Shown piece by piece: positions 1-11,220 of a stretch of DNA of 53,862 nucleotides. Each line of letters opens with the position of its first letter. Position 1 is the stretch's first letter. The notes below the pieces were generated by a model that worked only from the letters and a program-made list of their open reading frames with translations, had not been told where the DNA came from and ran no database searches. Origin of the DNA: Streptomyces griseicoloratus (lineage in GTDB: Bacteria; Actinomycetota; Actinomycetes; Streptomycetales; Streptomycetaceae). The translations under genes were made by a program, and so were the position numbers. The stretch spans positions 1-53,862 of the forward strand of contig NZ_JACVQF010000210.1 of the NCBI RefSeq assembly GCF_014534645.1. Direction: 5' to 3'.

Positions 1-150
1 GTGCTTTCCAGGTTCCCGCTTCCGCGTTTCCCTTTCCGGCGGTTCCGACTTTATCAGAAGTTCTGACTCGGAGTTTTCCGCCCCGCCGTGGACTCGCTCC
101 ACCGCACGAGGTGGTGGGGTTCCCGGTCGGGAGGAGTTGTAAACGTACTG
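1..150. other. Left-edge intergenic DNA, no gene seen
   Basis: I see no credible coding region here. Short open frames on both strands lack ribosome binding sites and recognisable protein content. The stretch lies downstream of rnj, whose terminator hairpin follows at its right border. It is somewhat less GC-rich than the genes around it. Confidence 0.5.
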
Positions 151-188
151 GAGCGGGGCGCCCCGATGCAAATCGTGGCGCCCCGCTC
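151..188 (-). terminator. Hairpin terminator downstream of rnj
   Basis: A 12-bp perfect stem (151-162 with 177-188) is extended, after one mismatch, by a 4-bp inner stem capped by GCAA, a GNRA-type tetraloop. It lies 33 bases past the rnj stop codon on the minus strand. No U-tract follows, which is usual for Streptomyces terminators. Confidence 0.7.
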
Positions 189-220
189 CTGGTTCACGCG
201 GACGGGTGTCCGACGGTCCG

Positions 221-1906
221 TCAGACCTCCACCACCACAGGGAGGATCATCGGGCGGCGTCGGTAGGTGTCCGAGACCCACTTGCCGAGGGTCCTTCGCA
301 CCAGCTGCTGGAGCTGGTGGGGCTCCACGACGCCGTCCTGCGCCGAACGCTCCAGCGCTTCCGTGATCTTGGGGATCACCTCGCCGAATGCCGAGTCCTC
401 GATGCCGGAGCCGCGCGCCTGGACGTGCGGGCCTCCGGTGATCTTTCCGGTGGACGAGTCGATGACCACGAAGACCGAGATGATGCCCTCGTCACCGAGG
501 ATCTTGCGGTCCTTGAGCGCCGGCTCGCCGACGTCGCCGACGGAGAGGCCGTCGACGTACACGTATCCCGCCTGGACCTTGCCGGAGATCTTCGCCTTGC
601 CCTCGACGAGGTCGACCGCCACGCCGTCCTCGGCGATGACGATGCGGTCGTGGGGGACGCCGGTCATGGCGCCCAGTTCGGCGTTGGCGCGCAGGTGGCG
701 CCATTCGCCGTGAACCGGCATCAGGTTCTTCGGGCGGCAGATGTTGTAGAAGTACAGCAGCTCGCCGGCCGAGGCGTGGCCCGAGACGTGGACCTTGGCG
801 TTGCCCTTGTGGACGACGTTCGCGCCCCAGCGGGTCAGGCCGTTGATCACGCGGTAGACCGCGTTCTCGTTGCCGGGGATGAGGGACGACGCCAGGATCA
901 CCGTGTCGCCCTCGACGATGCGGATCTGGTGGTCCCGGTTGGCCATGCGGGACAGGGCGGCCATCGGTTCGCCCTGCGAGCCCGTGCAGACCAGGACGAC
1001 CTCGTTGTCGGGGAGGTCGTCGAGGGTCTTGACGTCCACGACCAGGCCCGGCGGGACCTTCAGGTAGCCGAGGTCCCGGGCGATGCCCATGTTGCGGACC
1101 ATGGAGCGGCCGACGAAGGCGACCCGGCGGCCGTACTCGTACGCCGCGTCCAGGATCTGCTGGATGCGGTGGACGTGGCTGGCGAAGCTCGCCACGATGA
1201 TCCGCTTCCGGGCGCCGGCGAAGACCTGGCGCAGGACGCCCGAGATGTCCCGCTCGTGCGGGGTGAAACCGGGGACCTCGGCGTTCGTGGAGTCGGTGAG
1301 GAGGAGGTCGATCCCCTCCTCGCTCAGACGTGCGAACGCGTGGAGGTCCGTGAGGCGGTTGTCCAGCGGGAGCTGGTCCATCTTGAAGTCGCCGGTGTGG
1401 ACGGCCATGCCCGCAGGGGTGCGGATGGCCACGGCCAGCGCGTCGGGGATGGAGTGGTTGACCGCGACGAACTCGCAGTCGAAGGGGCCGATGCGCTCCC
1501 GGTTCCCCTCCGCCACCTCGAGGGTGTACGGGCGGATGCGGTGTTCCTGGAGCTTGGCCTCGATGAGGGCCAGGGTGAGCTTGGAACCGATCAGCGGGAT
1601 GTCCGGCTTCTCGCGCAGGAGGAACGGGACGCCACCGATGTGGTCCTCGTGGCCGTGGGTGAGGACGATGCCCTCGATGTCGTCGAGACGGTCCCGGATG
1701 GACGAGAAGTCCGGCAGGATCAGGTCGATTCCGGGCTGCTCCTCCTCGGGGAAGAGCACTCCGCAGTCGACGATCAGCAGGCGGCCGCCGTACTCGAAGA
1801 CCGTCATGTTCCGGCCGATCTCACCGAGACCGCCGAGTGGGGTGACCCGCAGGCCGCCTTCGGGGAGCGGCGGGGGCGGGCCCAGTTCGGGATGCGGATG
1901 ACTCAA
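221..1906 (-). CDS. rnj: Ribonuclease J (metallo-beta-lactamase / beta-CASP RNase)
   Basis: Processes and degrades mRNA and matures rRNA in the cytoplasm, with 5'-3' exonuclease and endonuclease activity as known for the family. The protein has 561 residues, the usual Streptomyces length. The zinc-binding HxHxDH motif is seen as H84, H86, D88, H89, followed by the beta-CASP domain and a C-terminal domain. I place the start at a TTG at 1906: a GAGGAG ribosome binding site lies just upstream and the protein then begins MSHPHPELG. The longer open frame upstream is low-complexity and improbable. The gene follows dapA on the same strand, after a gap of about 150 bases holding a strong hairpin next to the ribosome binding site. 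Identity is secure; the TTG start is well supported. Confidence 0.96.
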   Translation of the reverse strand: MSHPHPELGPPPPLPEGGLRVTPLGGLGEIGRNMTVFEYGGRLLIVDCGVLFPEEEQPGIDLILPDFSSIRDRLDDIEGIVLTHGHEDHIGGVPFLLREKPDIPLIGSKLTLALIEAKLQEHRIRPYTLEVAEGNRERIGPFDCEFVAVNHSIPDALAVAIRTPAGMAVHTGDFKMDQLPLDNRLTDLHAFARLSEEGIDLLLTDSTNAEVPGFTPHERDISGVLRQVFAGARKRIIVASFASHVHRIQQILDAAYEYGRRVAFVGRSMVRNMGIARDLGYLKVPPGLVVDVKTLDDLPDNEVVLVCTGSQGEPMAALSRMANRDHQIRIVEGDTVILASSLIPGNENAVYRVINGLTRWGANVVHKGNAKVHVSGHASAGELLYFYNICRPKNLMPVHGEWRHLRANAELGAMTGVPHDRIVIAEDGVAVDLVEGKAKISGKVQAGYVYVDGLSVGDVGEPALKDRKILGDEGIISVFVVIDSSTGKITGGPHVQARGSGIEDSAFGEVIPKITEALERSAQDGVVEPHQLQQLVRRTLGKWVSDTYRRRPMILPVVVEV

Positions 1907-1920
1907 AAGACTCTCCTCAC

Positions 1921-1959
1921 CACGCGCGCCACGTACCGGTGTGGCACGTGGCGCGCGTG
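1921..1959 (-). promoter_or_regulatory. Strong hairpin in the rnj 5' leader
   Basis: A perfect 14-bp stem (1921-1934 with 1946-1959) and an 11-nt loop lie only a few bases upstream of the GAGGAG ribosome binding site of rnj. It could be the dapA terminator, as it sits about 100 bases past the dapA stop. It could also be a leader structure that RNase J or RNase III uses to control rnj expression. The sequence alone does not decide. Confidence 0.6.
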
Positions 1960-2056
1960 ACGTTCGTGCAGAAGCAATTGTCGTTGTGGGTGCAGGCACC
2001 GGTGGCCTGCCTATTCAGTTGTGAAGTCCGGTCGTGCGGTCGTGCCAAGTCCGATG

Positions 2057-2956
2057 TCAGAGCTGTACCCCGCCGGCGGCAAGATCGATCTTGAGCTGTT
2101 CGGTTTCCTCTGCCGTCAGCTCGACCATGGGCGCGCGCAGCGGTCCGGCGGGCAGGCCCTGGAGGGCCAGTGCGGCCTTGGTGGTCATGACGCCCTGGGT
2201 GCGGAACATGCCGGTGAAGACCGGGAGCAGCTTCTGGTGGATCTCCGTCGCCTTGTGCACGTCGCCCGCGACGAACGCCTCCACCATGGAGCGCAGTTCG
2301 GGGGTGACCACGTGGCCGACGACGGAGACGAAGCCGACCGCGCCCACGGAGAGCAGGGGCAGGTTGAGCATGTCGTCGCCGGAGTACCAGGCGAGGCCGG
2401 AGCGCGCGATGGCCCAGCTCGCGCGGCCGAGGTCGCCCTTGGCGTCCTTGTTGGCGACGATCCGCGGGTGCTCGGCGAGGCGGACGAGCGTCTCGGTGTT
2501 GATGGGGACGCCGCTGCGGCCGGGGATGTCGTAGAGCATGACCGGCAGCCCGGAGGCGTCGGCGATGGCCTTGAAGTGCCGGTACAGGCCCTCCTGAGGG
2601 GGCTTGTTGTAGTACGGCGTGACGACCAGCAGGCCGTGCGCGCCGGTGCGCTCGGCGGCGCGGGCGAGCTCGATGCTGTGCTGGGTGTTGTTCGTGCCGA
2701 CGCCGGCGACGACGTGGGCACGGTCGCCGACGGCCTCCAGGACGGCTCGTACCAGGTCCGATTTCTCCGCGTCGCTGGTGGTGGGGGACTCGCCGGTGGT
2801 GCCGTTGATGATCAGGCCGTCGTTGCCTGCGTCCACCAGGTGGGCGGCGAGCCGCTGCGCGCCGTCGAGGTCGAGTGCGCCGTCCGCCGTGAAGGGCGTG
2901 ACCATGGCGGTGAGGACCCTCCCGAAGGGGGTCTGCGGAGTGGAGGTCGGAGCCAT
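2057..2956 (-). CDS. dapA: 4-hydroxy-tetrahydrodipicolinate synthase
   Basis: Condenses pyruvate with L-aspartate semialdehyde, the first committed step of the diaminopimelate/lysine pathway. The 299-residue protein is a full-length TIM barrel. Visible signatures are the NGTTGESPT loop (residues 51-59), the catalytic tyrosine Y142 in LYDIPGRSG, and the Schiff-base lysine K170 in VANKDAKGD. It lies between thyX and rnj on the same strand, about 210 bases after thyX, with a thyX terminator-like hairpin between, so it probably has its own promoter. dapB lies nearby in the pnp cluster at 5.6 kb. Streptomyces often carries several dapA paralogues; this is the copy beside rnj. Confidence 0.96.
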   Translation of the reverse strand: MAPTSTPQTPFGRVLTAMVTPFTADGALDLDGAQRLAAHLVDAGNDGLIINGTTGESPTTSDAEKSDLVRAVLEAVGDRAHVVAGVGTNNTQHSIELARAAERTGAHGLLVVTPYYNKPPQEGLYRHFKAIADASGLPVMLYDIPGRSGVPINTETLVRLAEHPRIVANKDAKGDLGRASWAIARSGLAWYSGDDMLNLPLLSVGAVGFVSVVGHVVTPELRSMVEAFVAGDVHKATEIHQKLLPVFTGMFRTQGVMTTKAALALQGLPAGPLRAPMVELTAEETEQLKIDLAAGGVQL

Positions 2957-3029
2957 GGGTTACACGCTACTCGTTGCTCAGGGCGGGGTCTGCCCTCGGG
3001 GGATGCGGCAGGCCTGGACAGAGGTGGAG

Positions 3030-3067
3030 CCCGGCACTGCCTGCTCGGGGGTTCAAGCAGTGCCGGG
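3030..3067 (-). terminator. Hairpin terminator downstream of thyX
   Basis: An 11-bp perfect stem (3030-3040 with 3057-3067) and a 16-nt loop lie about 100 bases past the thyX stop on the minus strand and upstream of dapA. There is no clear U-tract. Confidence 0.6.
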
Positions 3068-3167
3068 TCCCTTTGATCAGGCTAGATGAACTTCTCCAAA
3101 CGCCGCAATACGGACACTTCGCGAGGCTGATGCGCACATCTGTCCCCGCCCGGGAGGCGCAGGGGCG

Positions 3168-3908
3168 TTACGGCGCCACGCGTCCGTTCGCGTTGAAGGC
3201 GGCGTACGTGAGCGGCATGAGGCGGGCCCACTCGGCCTCCATGCGCTCGCCGACCATCTCGATCTCGCGCTGCGGGAAGGAGGGGACCTTGGCCAGCTCG
3301 TGCTGGGTACGCAGGCCGAGGAAGTGCATCAGCGAGCGAGCGTTGCAGGTGGCGTACATCGAGGAGTACAGGCCGACGGGCAGCACCGAGCGGGCGACCT
3401 CGCGGGCCACGCCGGCGGCGAGCATCTCCTGGTAGGTCCGGTAGGCCTGGAGGTAGGAGTCCTCCATGGACCGGCTGACCAGCTCGTGCTGTTCGGGGGT
3501 GCCCTCGACGAAGACGTACTTGCCGGGCCGGCCCTGCTGGACCAGCTTGCGGGAGGCGTCGGGGACGTAGAAGACCGGCTGGAGCTCCCGGTAGCGGCCC
3601 GACTCCTCGTTGTACGACCAGCCCACGCGGTGCCGCATGAACTCGCGGAAGACGAAGATCGGGGCGCTGACGAAGAAGGTCATCGAGTTGTGCTCGAACG
3701 GGCTGCCGTGCCGGTCCCGCATCAGGAAGTTGATCAGGCCCTTGGAGCGCTCCGGGTCCTTCTTCAGCTCGTCCAGGGACTGCTCCCCGGCGGTCGAGAC
3801 GCGGGCGGCGAACAGCACGTCGGCGTCGGTCGCGCTGCTCTTCACCAGCTCTACGGTGACGTCGCTGCGGAGTTCGATCTTGAAATCGTCGGCGGGGGTG
3901 TCGGTCAC
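3168..3908 (-). CDS. thyX: Flavin-dependent thymidylate synthase ThyX
   Basis: Makes dTMP from dUMP using methylenetetrahydrofolate and reduced FAD, independently of ThyA. The 246-residue protein carries the ThyX signature: R92-H93-R94, then S103 within NEESGRY, the RHR(X)7-8S motif that binds dUMP and FAD. The start is a GTG at 3908 (protein begins MTDTPADDF). It is the first of three minus-strand genes (thyX, dapA, rnj). A low-complexity region and a divergent small membrane-protein gene lie upstream. No ThyA homologue is visible in the window. Family assignment is secure. Confidence 0.97.
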   Translation of the reverse strand: MTDTPADDFKIELRSDVTVELVKSSATDADVLFAARVSTAGEQSLDELKKDPERSKGLINFLMRDRHGSPFEHNSMTFFVSAPIFVFREFMRHRVGWSYNEESGRYRELQPVFYVPDASRKLVQQGRPGKYVFVEGTPEQHELVSRSMEDSYLQAYRTYQEMLAAGVAREVARSVLPVGLYSSMYATCNARSLMHFLGLRTQHELAKVPSFPQREIEMVGERMEAEWARLMPLTYAAFNANGRVAP

Positions 3909-4105
3909 GGTGTGGAGGGCCTTCCCATCTCGTCGCTTGGCGAAGCCACTCTACGTGCCGCCAAACGGGGCGTTCGGTGGCGTGCGCGATGAAATCGGTG
4001 AAAGAGGGCACCCGCGAGGTCGTTCGTTCGTCTGTATGAGTAACAACGATCCACCCGATCTCTGGATCCCTCGATCCCTCGATCCCGGAAGGAGACGCAC
4101 CCCCG

Positions 4106-4345
4106 ATGATCCGTCGGCGTGAACCCGTCCCGTTCGCCTTCGTCGCCGAAGCCGACAGGTTCCGCAGCAATGTCACTCCGCCGCCCCGCGAGCGGGCGTC
4201 CTTCGGTCAGATAGCCGGGCGCTGGCTGCTGGGCCTCACCATCGTCGCCGGGCTCGTGGGCTCCCTGGTCATCGGGATGCCGGCGCTCTCGTCCGAGCAG
4301 CCCTCCGCGCAGACCCAGCAGTCGCAGGCGTCCGACGGACGCTGA
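4106..4345 (+). CDS. Small single-pass membrane protein, function unknown
   Basis: Encodes 79 residues. A charged N-terminus (RRREPVPFAFVAEADRF) is followed by one hydrophobic segment at about residues 40-62 and a Gln/Ser-rich tail. An AGGAG-type ribosome binding site 9-10 bases upstream of the ATG supports the start. The upstream DNA contains two copies of CCCTCGATC in tandem just before the ribosome binding site. It is divergent from thyX and followed after 114 bases by another membrane-protein gene on the same strand. I do not recognise the family. Confidence 0.7.
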   Translation: MIRRREPVPFAFVAEADRFRSNVTPPPRERASFGQIAGRWLLGLTIVAGLVGSLVIGMPALSSEQPSAQTQQSQASDGR

Positions 4346-4459
4346 GGCGTCACCGGCCCGGCGCCGACCCTCCCTGCGGACCCCGATGGTGGTGACGGGA
4401 GACACAGGCCGATAACCTCACCGGGCACAGCCCACGCCATGGACGAGTGAGGACCAGCC

Positions 4460-5014
4460 GTGCCCCTGCCCTTCCTGACGGCCGACCGCGCCTTCGACAC
4501 GACCGACGATGTGTCGCTCCCCCACCACGACCGGGAGAGCTGGCGCCGCCCCTACCGGCCGGGGCCGTGGCGCGTCGGCGCGGCCGCGCTGATGCTGCTG
4601 CTCGCGTCGTTCGTGCTGCTCGCCGGCGTCATCATCGCGGCGACGGGCTCGATGTCCTCCGCCGGCGTGGTCTTCGGCCTCGCGGCGGTCGTGATCGCCT
4701 GTGCGCTGCGACTGCTGCGCATGGGGACGTGGGTGAGTGCGCACGGGCTGCGTCAGGTGGCCTTCTTCACCACCCGTACGGCCTCCTGGCCGCAGGTCGG
4801 CAGCGTGCGGACGGTGCAGCAGCCGGTGCGCTGGCTCGGGCTGCCGCGCACGGTGCAGGGGCAGGCGCTCGTGCTCGCCCGGCAGGGCGGGGGCTCGGGC
4901 GCCGTGACGCCGCTGCTGACCACCCACAACGCGGACTTCCTCGCGCGGGCGGAGGCCTTCGACCGGGCGGCCGACACCGTGGAGGCGTGGGCCGACGAGT
5001 ACCGGCGCGGCTGA
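4460..5014 (+). CDS. Membrane protein with bacterial PH-like domain
   Basis: Encodes 184 residues starting at a GTG preceded by GTGAGGA. Two hydrophobic segments (about residues 40-60 and 65-85) are followed by a cytoplasmic domain beginning TWVSAHGLRQV, with a later SWPQVGSV segment. This is the pattern of the bacterial PH-like (bPH_6 type) domain found in many actinobacterial membrane proteins; that assignment is from pattern memory and is moderate. The C-terminal helix is rich in Ala, Asp and Glu. The gene converges on the minus-strand gene at 5097-5552 with a shared hairpin between them. The role is unknown. Confidence 0.75.
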   Translation: MPLPFLTADRAFDTTDDVSLPHHDRESWRRPYRPGPWRVGAAALMLLLASFVLLAGVIIAATGSMSSAGVVFGLAAVVIACALRLLRMGTWVSAHGLRQVAFFTTRTASWPQVGSVRTVQQPVRWLGLPRTVQGQALVLARQGGGSGAVTPLLTTHNADFLARAEAFDRAADTVEAWADEYRRG

Positions 5015-5029
5015 GCGAGTGACGAACGG

Positions 5030-5065
5030 CGGTGGCCCGGTCCGCACACGCGGACCGGGCCACCG
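5030..5065. terminator. Bidirectional hairpin terminator
   Basis: A perfect 16-bp GC-rich stem (5030-5045 with 5050-5065) and a 4-nt loop lie exactly between two converging genes. It should stop transcripts from both the PH-domain gene and the pnp-dapB cluster. Confidence 0.85.
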
Positions 5066-5096
5066 GCGTCTGAACCGGCTGATGCGAACGAGCCGC

Positions 5097-5552
5097 TCAG
5101 GCCGTCTCGACGCGTTTGCCGTCGTGCAGGGCGATCGCCCGCTGCATCGCCTTGCGGGCGCGCGGGGTGTCCCGGGCGTCGTGGTAGGCGACGGCGAGAC
5201 GGAACCAGCTGCGCCAGTCGTCGGGCGCGTCCTCCGTCTCGGCCTTGCGCCTGGCGAAGACCTCGTCGGCCGAGTCGCGGTCGACCCGGCCGCTGGGGGT
5301 GCGCCTGAGCTCGTCGACGGGCAGTCCGCCCTCGGCGTCGAGTTCGGCGGCGAGCTGGTTGGCCCTGCGGACGAACTGGGTGTTCTTCCAGAGGAACCAC
5401 AGCCCGATCACCGGCAGGACGAGCACCGCGACGCCGAAGACGACGGTGATCGGCGTACCGGTTTCGATGAGCATCACACCGCGGCTGCCGACCAGGGCGA
5501 AGTAGAAGACCAGGACGGCGGCCGTGATGACGTAGGAGATCTTCGCGCGCAT
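5097..5552 (-). CDS. Two-TM protein with TPR-like C-terminus, unknown function
   Basis: Encodes 151 residues. Two hydrophobic segments lie at about 6-27 and 35-55. The cytoplasmic portion ends in a helical pair (DWRSWFRLAVAYHDARD, then RARKAMQRAIAL) that looks like one tetratricopeptide-type repeat. It starts 13 bases after the dapB stop, so it is almost certainly the last gene of the pnp/M16/dapB transcript, which ends at the hairpin at 5030-5065. The function is not known to me. Downstream membership of a core operon suggests a conserved housekeeping role, but that is inference. Confidence 0.75.
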   Translation of the reverse strand: MRAKISYVITAAVLVFYFALVGSRGVMLIETGTPITVVFGVAVLVLPVIGLWFLWKNTQFVRRANQLAAELDAEGGLPVDELRRTPSGRVDRDSADEVFARRKAETEDAPDDWRSWFRLAVAYHDARDTPRARKAMQRAIALHDGKRVETA

Positions 5553-5565
5553 GGCTGTCCGGGGC

Positions 5566-7735
<2,170 letters not shown>

Positions 7736-7739
<4 letters not shown>

Positions 7740-9958
7740 TTGTCGGCGTCGTCCTTCTTCGTCTCGTCGGTGGCCTCTTCGCCCTCGATCACGGGGATGA
7801 GGGAGAGCTTGCCGCGGGAGTCGATCTCGGCGATCTCGACCTGGACCTTCTGGCCCACGCCGAGCACGTCCTCGACGTTCTCCACGCGCTTGCCGCCGGC
7901 CAGCTTGCGGATCTGCGAGATGTGCAGCAGACCGTCCTTGCCGGGCAGCAGGGAGACGAACGCACCGAAGGTGGTCGTCTTCACGACCGTGCCCAGGTAG
8001 CGCTCGCCGACCTCGGGCATCGTCGGGTTGGCGATGCCGTTGATCGTGGTGCGGGCGGCCTCGGCGGACGGGCCGTCGGCGGCACCGATGTAGATCGTGC
8101 CGTCGTCCTCGATGGTGATCTCGGCGCCCGTGTCCTCCTGGATCTGGTTGATCATCTTGCCCTTGGGGCCGATGACCTCGCCGATCTTGTCGACCGGGAT
8201 CTTGACGGTGATGATCCGCGGGGCGTGCGGGGACATCTCGTCGGGCCGGTCGATGGCCTCCATCATCACGTCGAGGATGTGGAGGCGGGCGTCACGGGCC
8301 TGCTTGAGGGCGGCGGCCAGGACGGAGGCCGGGATGCCGTCCAGCTTGGTGTCGAGCTGGAGGGCGGTCACGAACTCCTTGGTGCCGGCGACCTTGAAGT
8401 CCATGTCGCCGAAGGCGTCCTCCGCACCGAGGATGTCGGTGAGGGTGACGTAGTGCGTCTCGCCCTCGATCTCCTGGGAGATCAGGCCCATGGCGATACC
8501 GGCGACCGGGGCCTTCAGCGGCACACCGGCGTTCAGCAGCGACATGGTGGAGGCGCAGACGGAGCCCATGGACGTCGAGCCGTTGGAGCCGAGGGCCTCG
8601 GACACCTGGCGGATCGCGTACGGGAACTCCTCGCGCGTCGGCAGCACCGGCACGAGCGCGCGCTCGGCGAGGGCGCCGTGGCCGATCTCGCGGCGCTTCG
8701 GGGAGCCGACGCGGCCGGTCTCACCGGTGGAGTACGGCGGGAAGTTGTAGTTGTGCATGTAGCGCTTGCGGGTCACCGGCGAGAGGGTGTCCAGCTGCTG
8801 CTCCATGCGGAGCATGTTGAGGGTGGTGACGCCCAGGATCTGGGTCTCGCCACGCTCGAACAGGGCCGAACCGTGGACCCGCGGGATGGCCTCGACCTCG
8901 GCGGCCAGGGTGCGGATGTCGGTGACACCGCGGCCGTCGATGCGCTTCTTCTCCTTGATGACGCGCTCACGGACCAGGGTCTTGGTCAGCGAGCGGTACG
9001 CGGCGGAGATCTCCTTCTCGCGGCCCTCGAACTCCGGCAGGAGCTTCTCGGCGGCCAGCGCCTTGACGCGGTCCAGCTCGGACTCGCGCTCCTGCTTGCC
9101 GGCGATGGTGAGCGCCTGGGCCAGCTCGGGGCGGACGGCGGCGGTGAGCGCCTCCAGGACGTCGTCCTCGTAGTCCAGGAAGATCGGGAACTCGGCGGTC
9201 GGCTTGGCGGCCTTCGCGGCGAGGTCGGCCTGGGCCCGGCAGAGCACCTTGATGAAGGGCTTCGCGGCGTCCAGACCGGCGGCGACGACCTCCTCGGTGG
9301 GCGCCTCGGCGCCGCCCTCGACCAGCTTGATGGTCTGCTCGGTGGCCTCGGCCTCGACCATCATGATCGCGACATCGCCGTCCTCCAGGACGCGGCCCGC
9401 GACGACCATGTCGAAGACGGCGTCCTCGAGCTCTGTGTGCGTCGGGAAGGCCACCCACTGGCCGCGGATCAGCGCGACGCGGACGCCGCCGATCGGACCG
9501 GAGAAGGGCAGGCCGGCCAGCTGCGTCGACGCGGAGGCGGCGTTGATCGCCACGACGTCGTACAGGTGGTCGGGGTTGAGCGCCATGATCGTGGCGACGA
9601 CCTGGATCTCGTTGCGCAGGCCCTTCTTGAAGGACGGGCGCAGCGGGCGGTCGATGAGACGGCAGGTGAGGATGGCGTCCTCGGACGGCCGGCCCTCACG
9701 GCGGAAGAAGCTGCCGGGGATCTTGCCGGCGGCGTACATCCGCTCCTCGACGTCCACCGTGAGCGGGAAGAAGTCGAGCTGGTCCTTGGGGTTCTTGGAT
9801 GCGGTGGTGGCCGACAGCACCATGGTGTCGTCGTCCAGGTACGCCACGGCGGAGCCGGCGGCCTGCTTGGCCAGGCGGCCCGTCTCGAAGCGGATGGTGC
9901 GGGTGCCGAAGGCGCCGTTGTCGATGACGGCCTCGGCGTAGTGGGTCTCGTTCTCCAC
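7736..9958 (-). CDS. pnp: Polynucleotide phosphorylase / guanosine pentaphosphate synthetase
   Basis: 3'-5' phosphorolytic exoribonuclease and RNA 3'-tailing enzyme; the Streptomyces homologue was also described as GpsI. From the GTG at 9958 it has 740 residues, the known Streptomyces length, and begins [23 protein letters not shown] ribosome binding site precedes this GTG, so the longer upstream reading is rejected. Domains in order are two RNase PH-like cores with a helical linker, a KH domain (IGPKGK) and a C-terminal S1 domain ([13 protein letters not shown]), ending in an acidic tail. It lies downstream of rpsO after a structured 325-base spacer and overlaps the M16 gene by four bases. 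Confidence 0.97.
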
Positions 9959-10239
9959 TAGCGTTTTCTCCTCGTCTTCGTCCCTCCTCACCCGTGTGGC
10001 GGGGGGACGGTGGCGGAGAAGCGCTCCGTCCGATGCGGGCCGGTCTTCGATCGAAGCACCCGGGGTTCTGCCCCCGGGGGCCACTACCGAGGACCGGCGG
10101 CGGCGACGCGCTCCTCCTCGTTTCGTTCGGTGCGTGAGGGCACTACCCGGTGCGGGTGGCCCCTATCACGCTGTGTCGTACGTCTTGCGTTGTGCTACCA
10201 CAGTACAAAGCGTCGGTGACACTGCGCACGTACAGCAAA
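9959..10239 (-). promoter_or_regulatory. pnp 5' leader / rpsO-pnp spacer
   Basis: This spacer contains no gene. It holds a 12-base palindrome (10045-10056) and a 7-bp GC hairpin (10059-10065 with 10072-10078), followed by A/T-richer DNA near 10150-10235 that could carry a pnp promoter. In S. coelicolor the rpsO-pnp spacer is known to contain a pnp promoter and RNase III cleavage sites. The position matches; the exact sites are inference. Confidence 0.5.
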
Positions 10240-10272
10240 GGGAGCGGCCCCCGAACGATGGGAACCGCTCCC
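10240..10272 (-). terminator. Hairpin downstream of rpsO (terminator or attenuator)
   Basis: An 8-bp stem (10240-10247 with 10265-10272) with a 17-nt loop begins 12 bases past the rpsO stop. On the minus strand it is followed by TTTGCT, a weak U-tract. Partial read-through would let the rpsO promoter also feed pnp. Confidence 0.6.
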
Positions 10273-10283
10273 TCCACGGCGTC

Positions 10284-10571
10284 TTACTTGGCGCCCGCCG
10301 CACCGCGGCGGATGCCGAGGCGGTCGACCAGCGCACGGAAGCGCTGGATGTCCTTCTTGGCCAGGTACTGCAGCAGCCGGCGGCGCTGACCGACCAGGAT
10401 GAGCAGACCACGGCGGGAGTGGTGGTCGTGCTTGTGGGTCTTGAGGTGCTCGGTCAGGTCGGAGATCCGACGGGACAGCAGAGCGACCTGGACCTCGGGG
10501 GAGCCGGTGTCACCCTCCTTGGTACCGAACTCGGAGATGATCTGCTTCTTCACTGCGGCGTCGAGCGACAC
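10284..10571 (-). CDS. rpsO: 30S ribosomal protein S15
   Basis: Binds 16S rRNA early in assembly of the small-subunit platform. It has 95 residues from the GTG at 10571, beginning [16 protein letters not shown]. The S15 core is clear: [17 protein letters not shown], then [15 protein letters not shown] and [19 protein letters not shown] lies upstream of the GTG. It is immediately upstream of pnp, the conserved bacterial order. The short leader upstream contains a hairpin that could take part in S15 autoregulation. Confidence 0.97.
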   Translation of the reverse strand: MSLDAAVKKQIISEFGTKEGDTGSPEVQVALLSRRISDLTEHLKTHKHDHHSRRGLLILVGQRRRLLQYLAKKDIQRFRALVDRLGIRRGAAGAK

Positions 10572-10626
10572 GCGTACTCCTCTGGGTCTTGATGGGCCTC
10601 CGAGTGCCCCCGGTCTGCTTCTCGGG

Positions 10627-10657
10627 GGATCTTCCGTGACTCGGAAGGCGGGGATCC
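10627..10657 (-). promoter_or_regulatory. Hairpin in rpsO leader
   Basis: A 6-bp stem (10631-10636 with 10642-10647) with a 5-nt loop is flanked by an outer 4-bp stem (10627-10630 with 10654-10657) and a one-sided bulge. It lies about 60-85 bases upstream of rpsO. S15 is known to repress its own mRNA in other bacteria, so an autoregulatory role is possible, but this is inferred from position only. Confidence 0.35.
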
Positions 10658-10870
10658 GCTGGGCGCGGCCTCCAGGGCCTGGGGGGCTCCGGGGGTGCGT
10701 ACACAAACGGCCGTCACACAGCGTACCAGCCTCGGCGGACGCCTCCGGCTTCGCCGCCGCAGGTACGTACTTACGGGTACGCACATCGGCGAACCGCTGA
10801 GCAGGGACAACGGTGGCAAGTAGGGTGACCGCACAGCTCGTTGACCCCCCATGGAAGGACCGGAACCGCG

Positions 10871-11167
10871 ATGGCCGACGCCGAGGACAGGGAACTCAAA
10901 GCGCGCAAGGAGCGGGAGAGGGACGAGCTGTACGCCCTCGACATCTCCGGCGTCGAATGGCTGAGCGCTCCCGGTACCGAGGAACACGAGGAGCGGGTCG
11001 AGATCGCGTACCTTCCCGGCGGCGCCGTGGCCATGCGGTCGTCGCTCGACCCGGACACCGTGCTGCGGTACACGGAGGCGGAGTGGCGGGCGTTCGTACT
11101 GGGCGCGCGGGACGGGGAATTCGACCTGGAGCCGGCGCCGCGCAGCGGGGAGACCGGCGGCGAGTGA
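10871..11167 (+). CDS. DUF397-type protein
   Basis: Encodes 98 residues. A charged coiled N-terminus ([15 protein letters not shown]) precedes a DUF397-like core: [59 protein letters not shown] lies upstream of the ATG at 10871. DUF397 proteins are abundant in Streptomyces and usually sit next to an XRE-type regulator; none is visible here, so this is a stand-alone copy. It is divergent from rpsO and converges on eccD across a duplicated intergenic region. The molecular role is unknown. Confidence 0.8.
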   Translation: MADAEDRELKARKERERDELYALDISGVEWLSAPGTEEHEERVEIAYLPGGAVAMRSSLDPDTVLRYTEAEWRAFVLGARDGEFDLEPAPRSGETGGE

Positions 11168-11220
11168 CGCACGGCGCGGCGCGGGCTGCCCGGTTCCTTC
11201 CGGCCGACGCCCGCACCGTG

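Noticed and set aside
7922-9961. Plus-strand reading frame opposite pnp
   Set aside because: Composition is Gly/Asp/Val/Arg-rich without any motif; pnp on the other strand is unmistakable.
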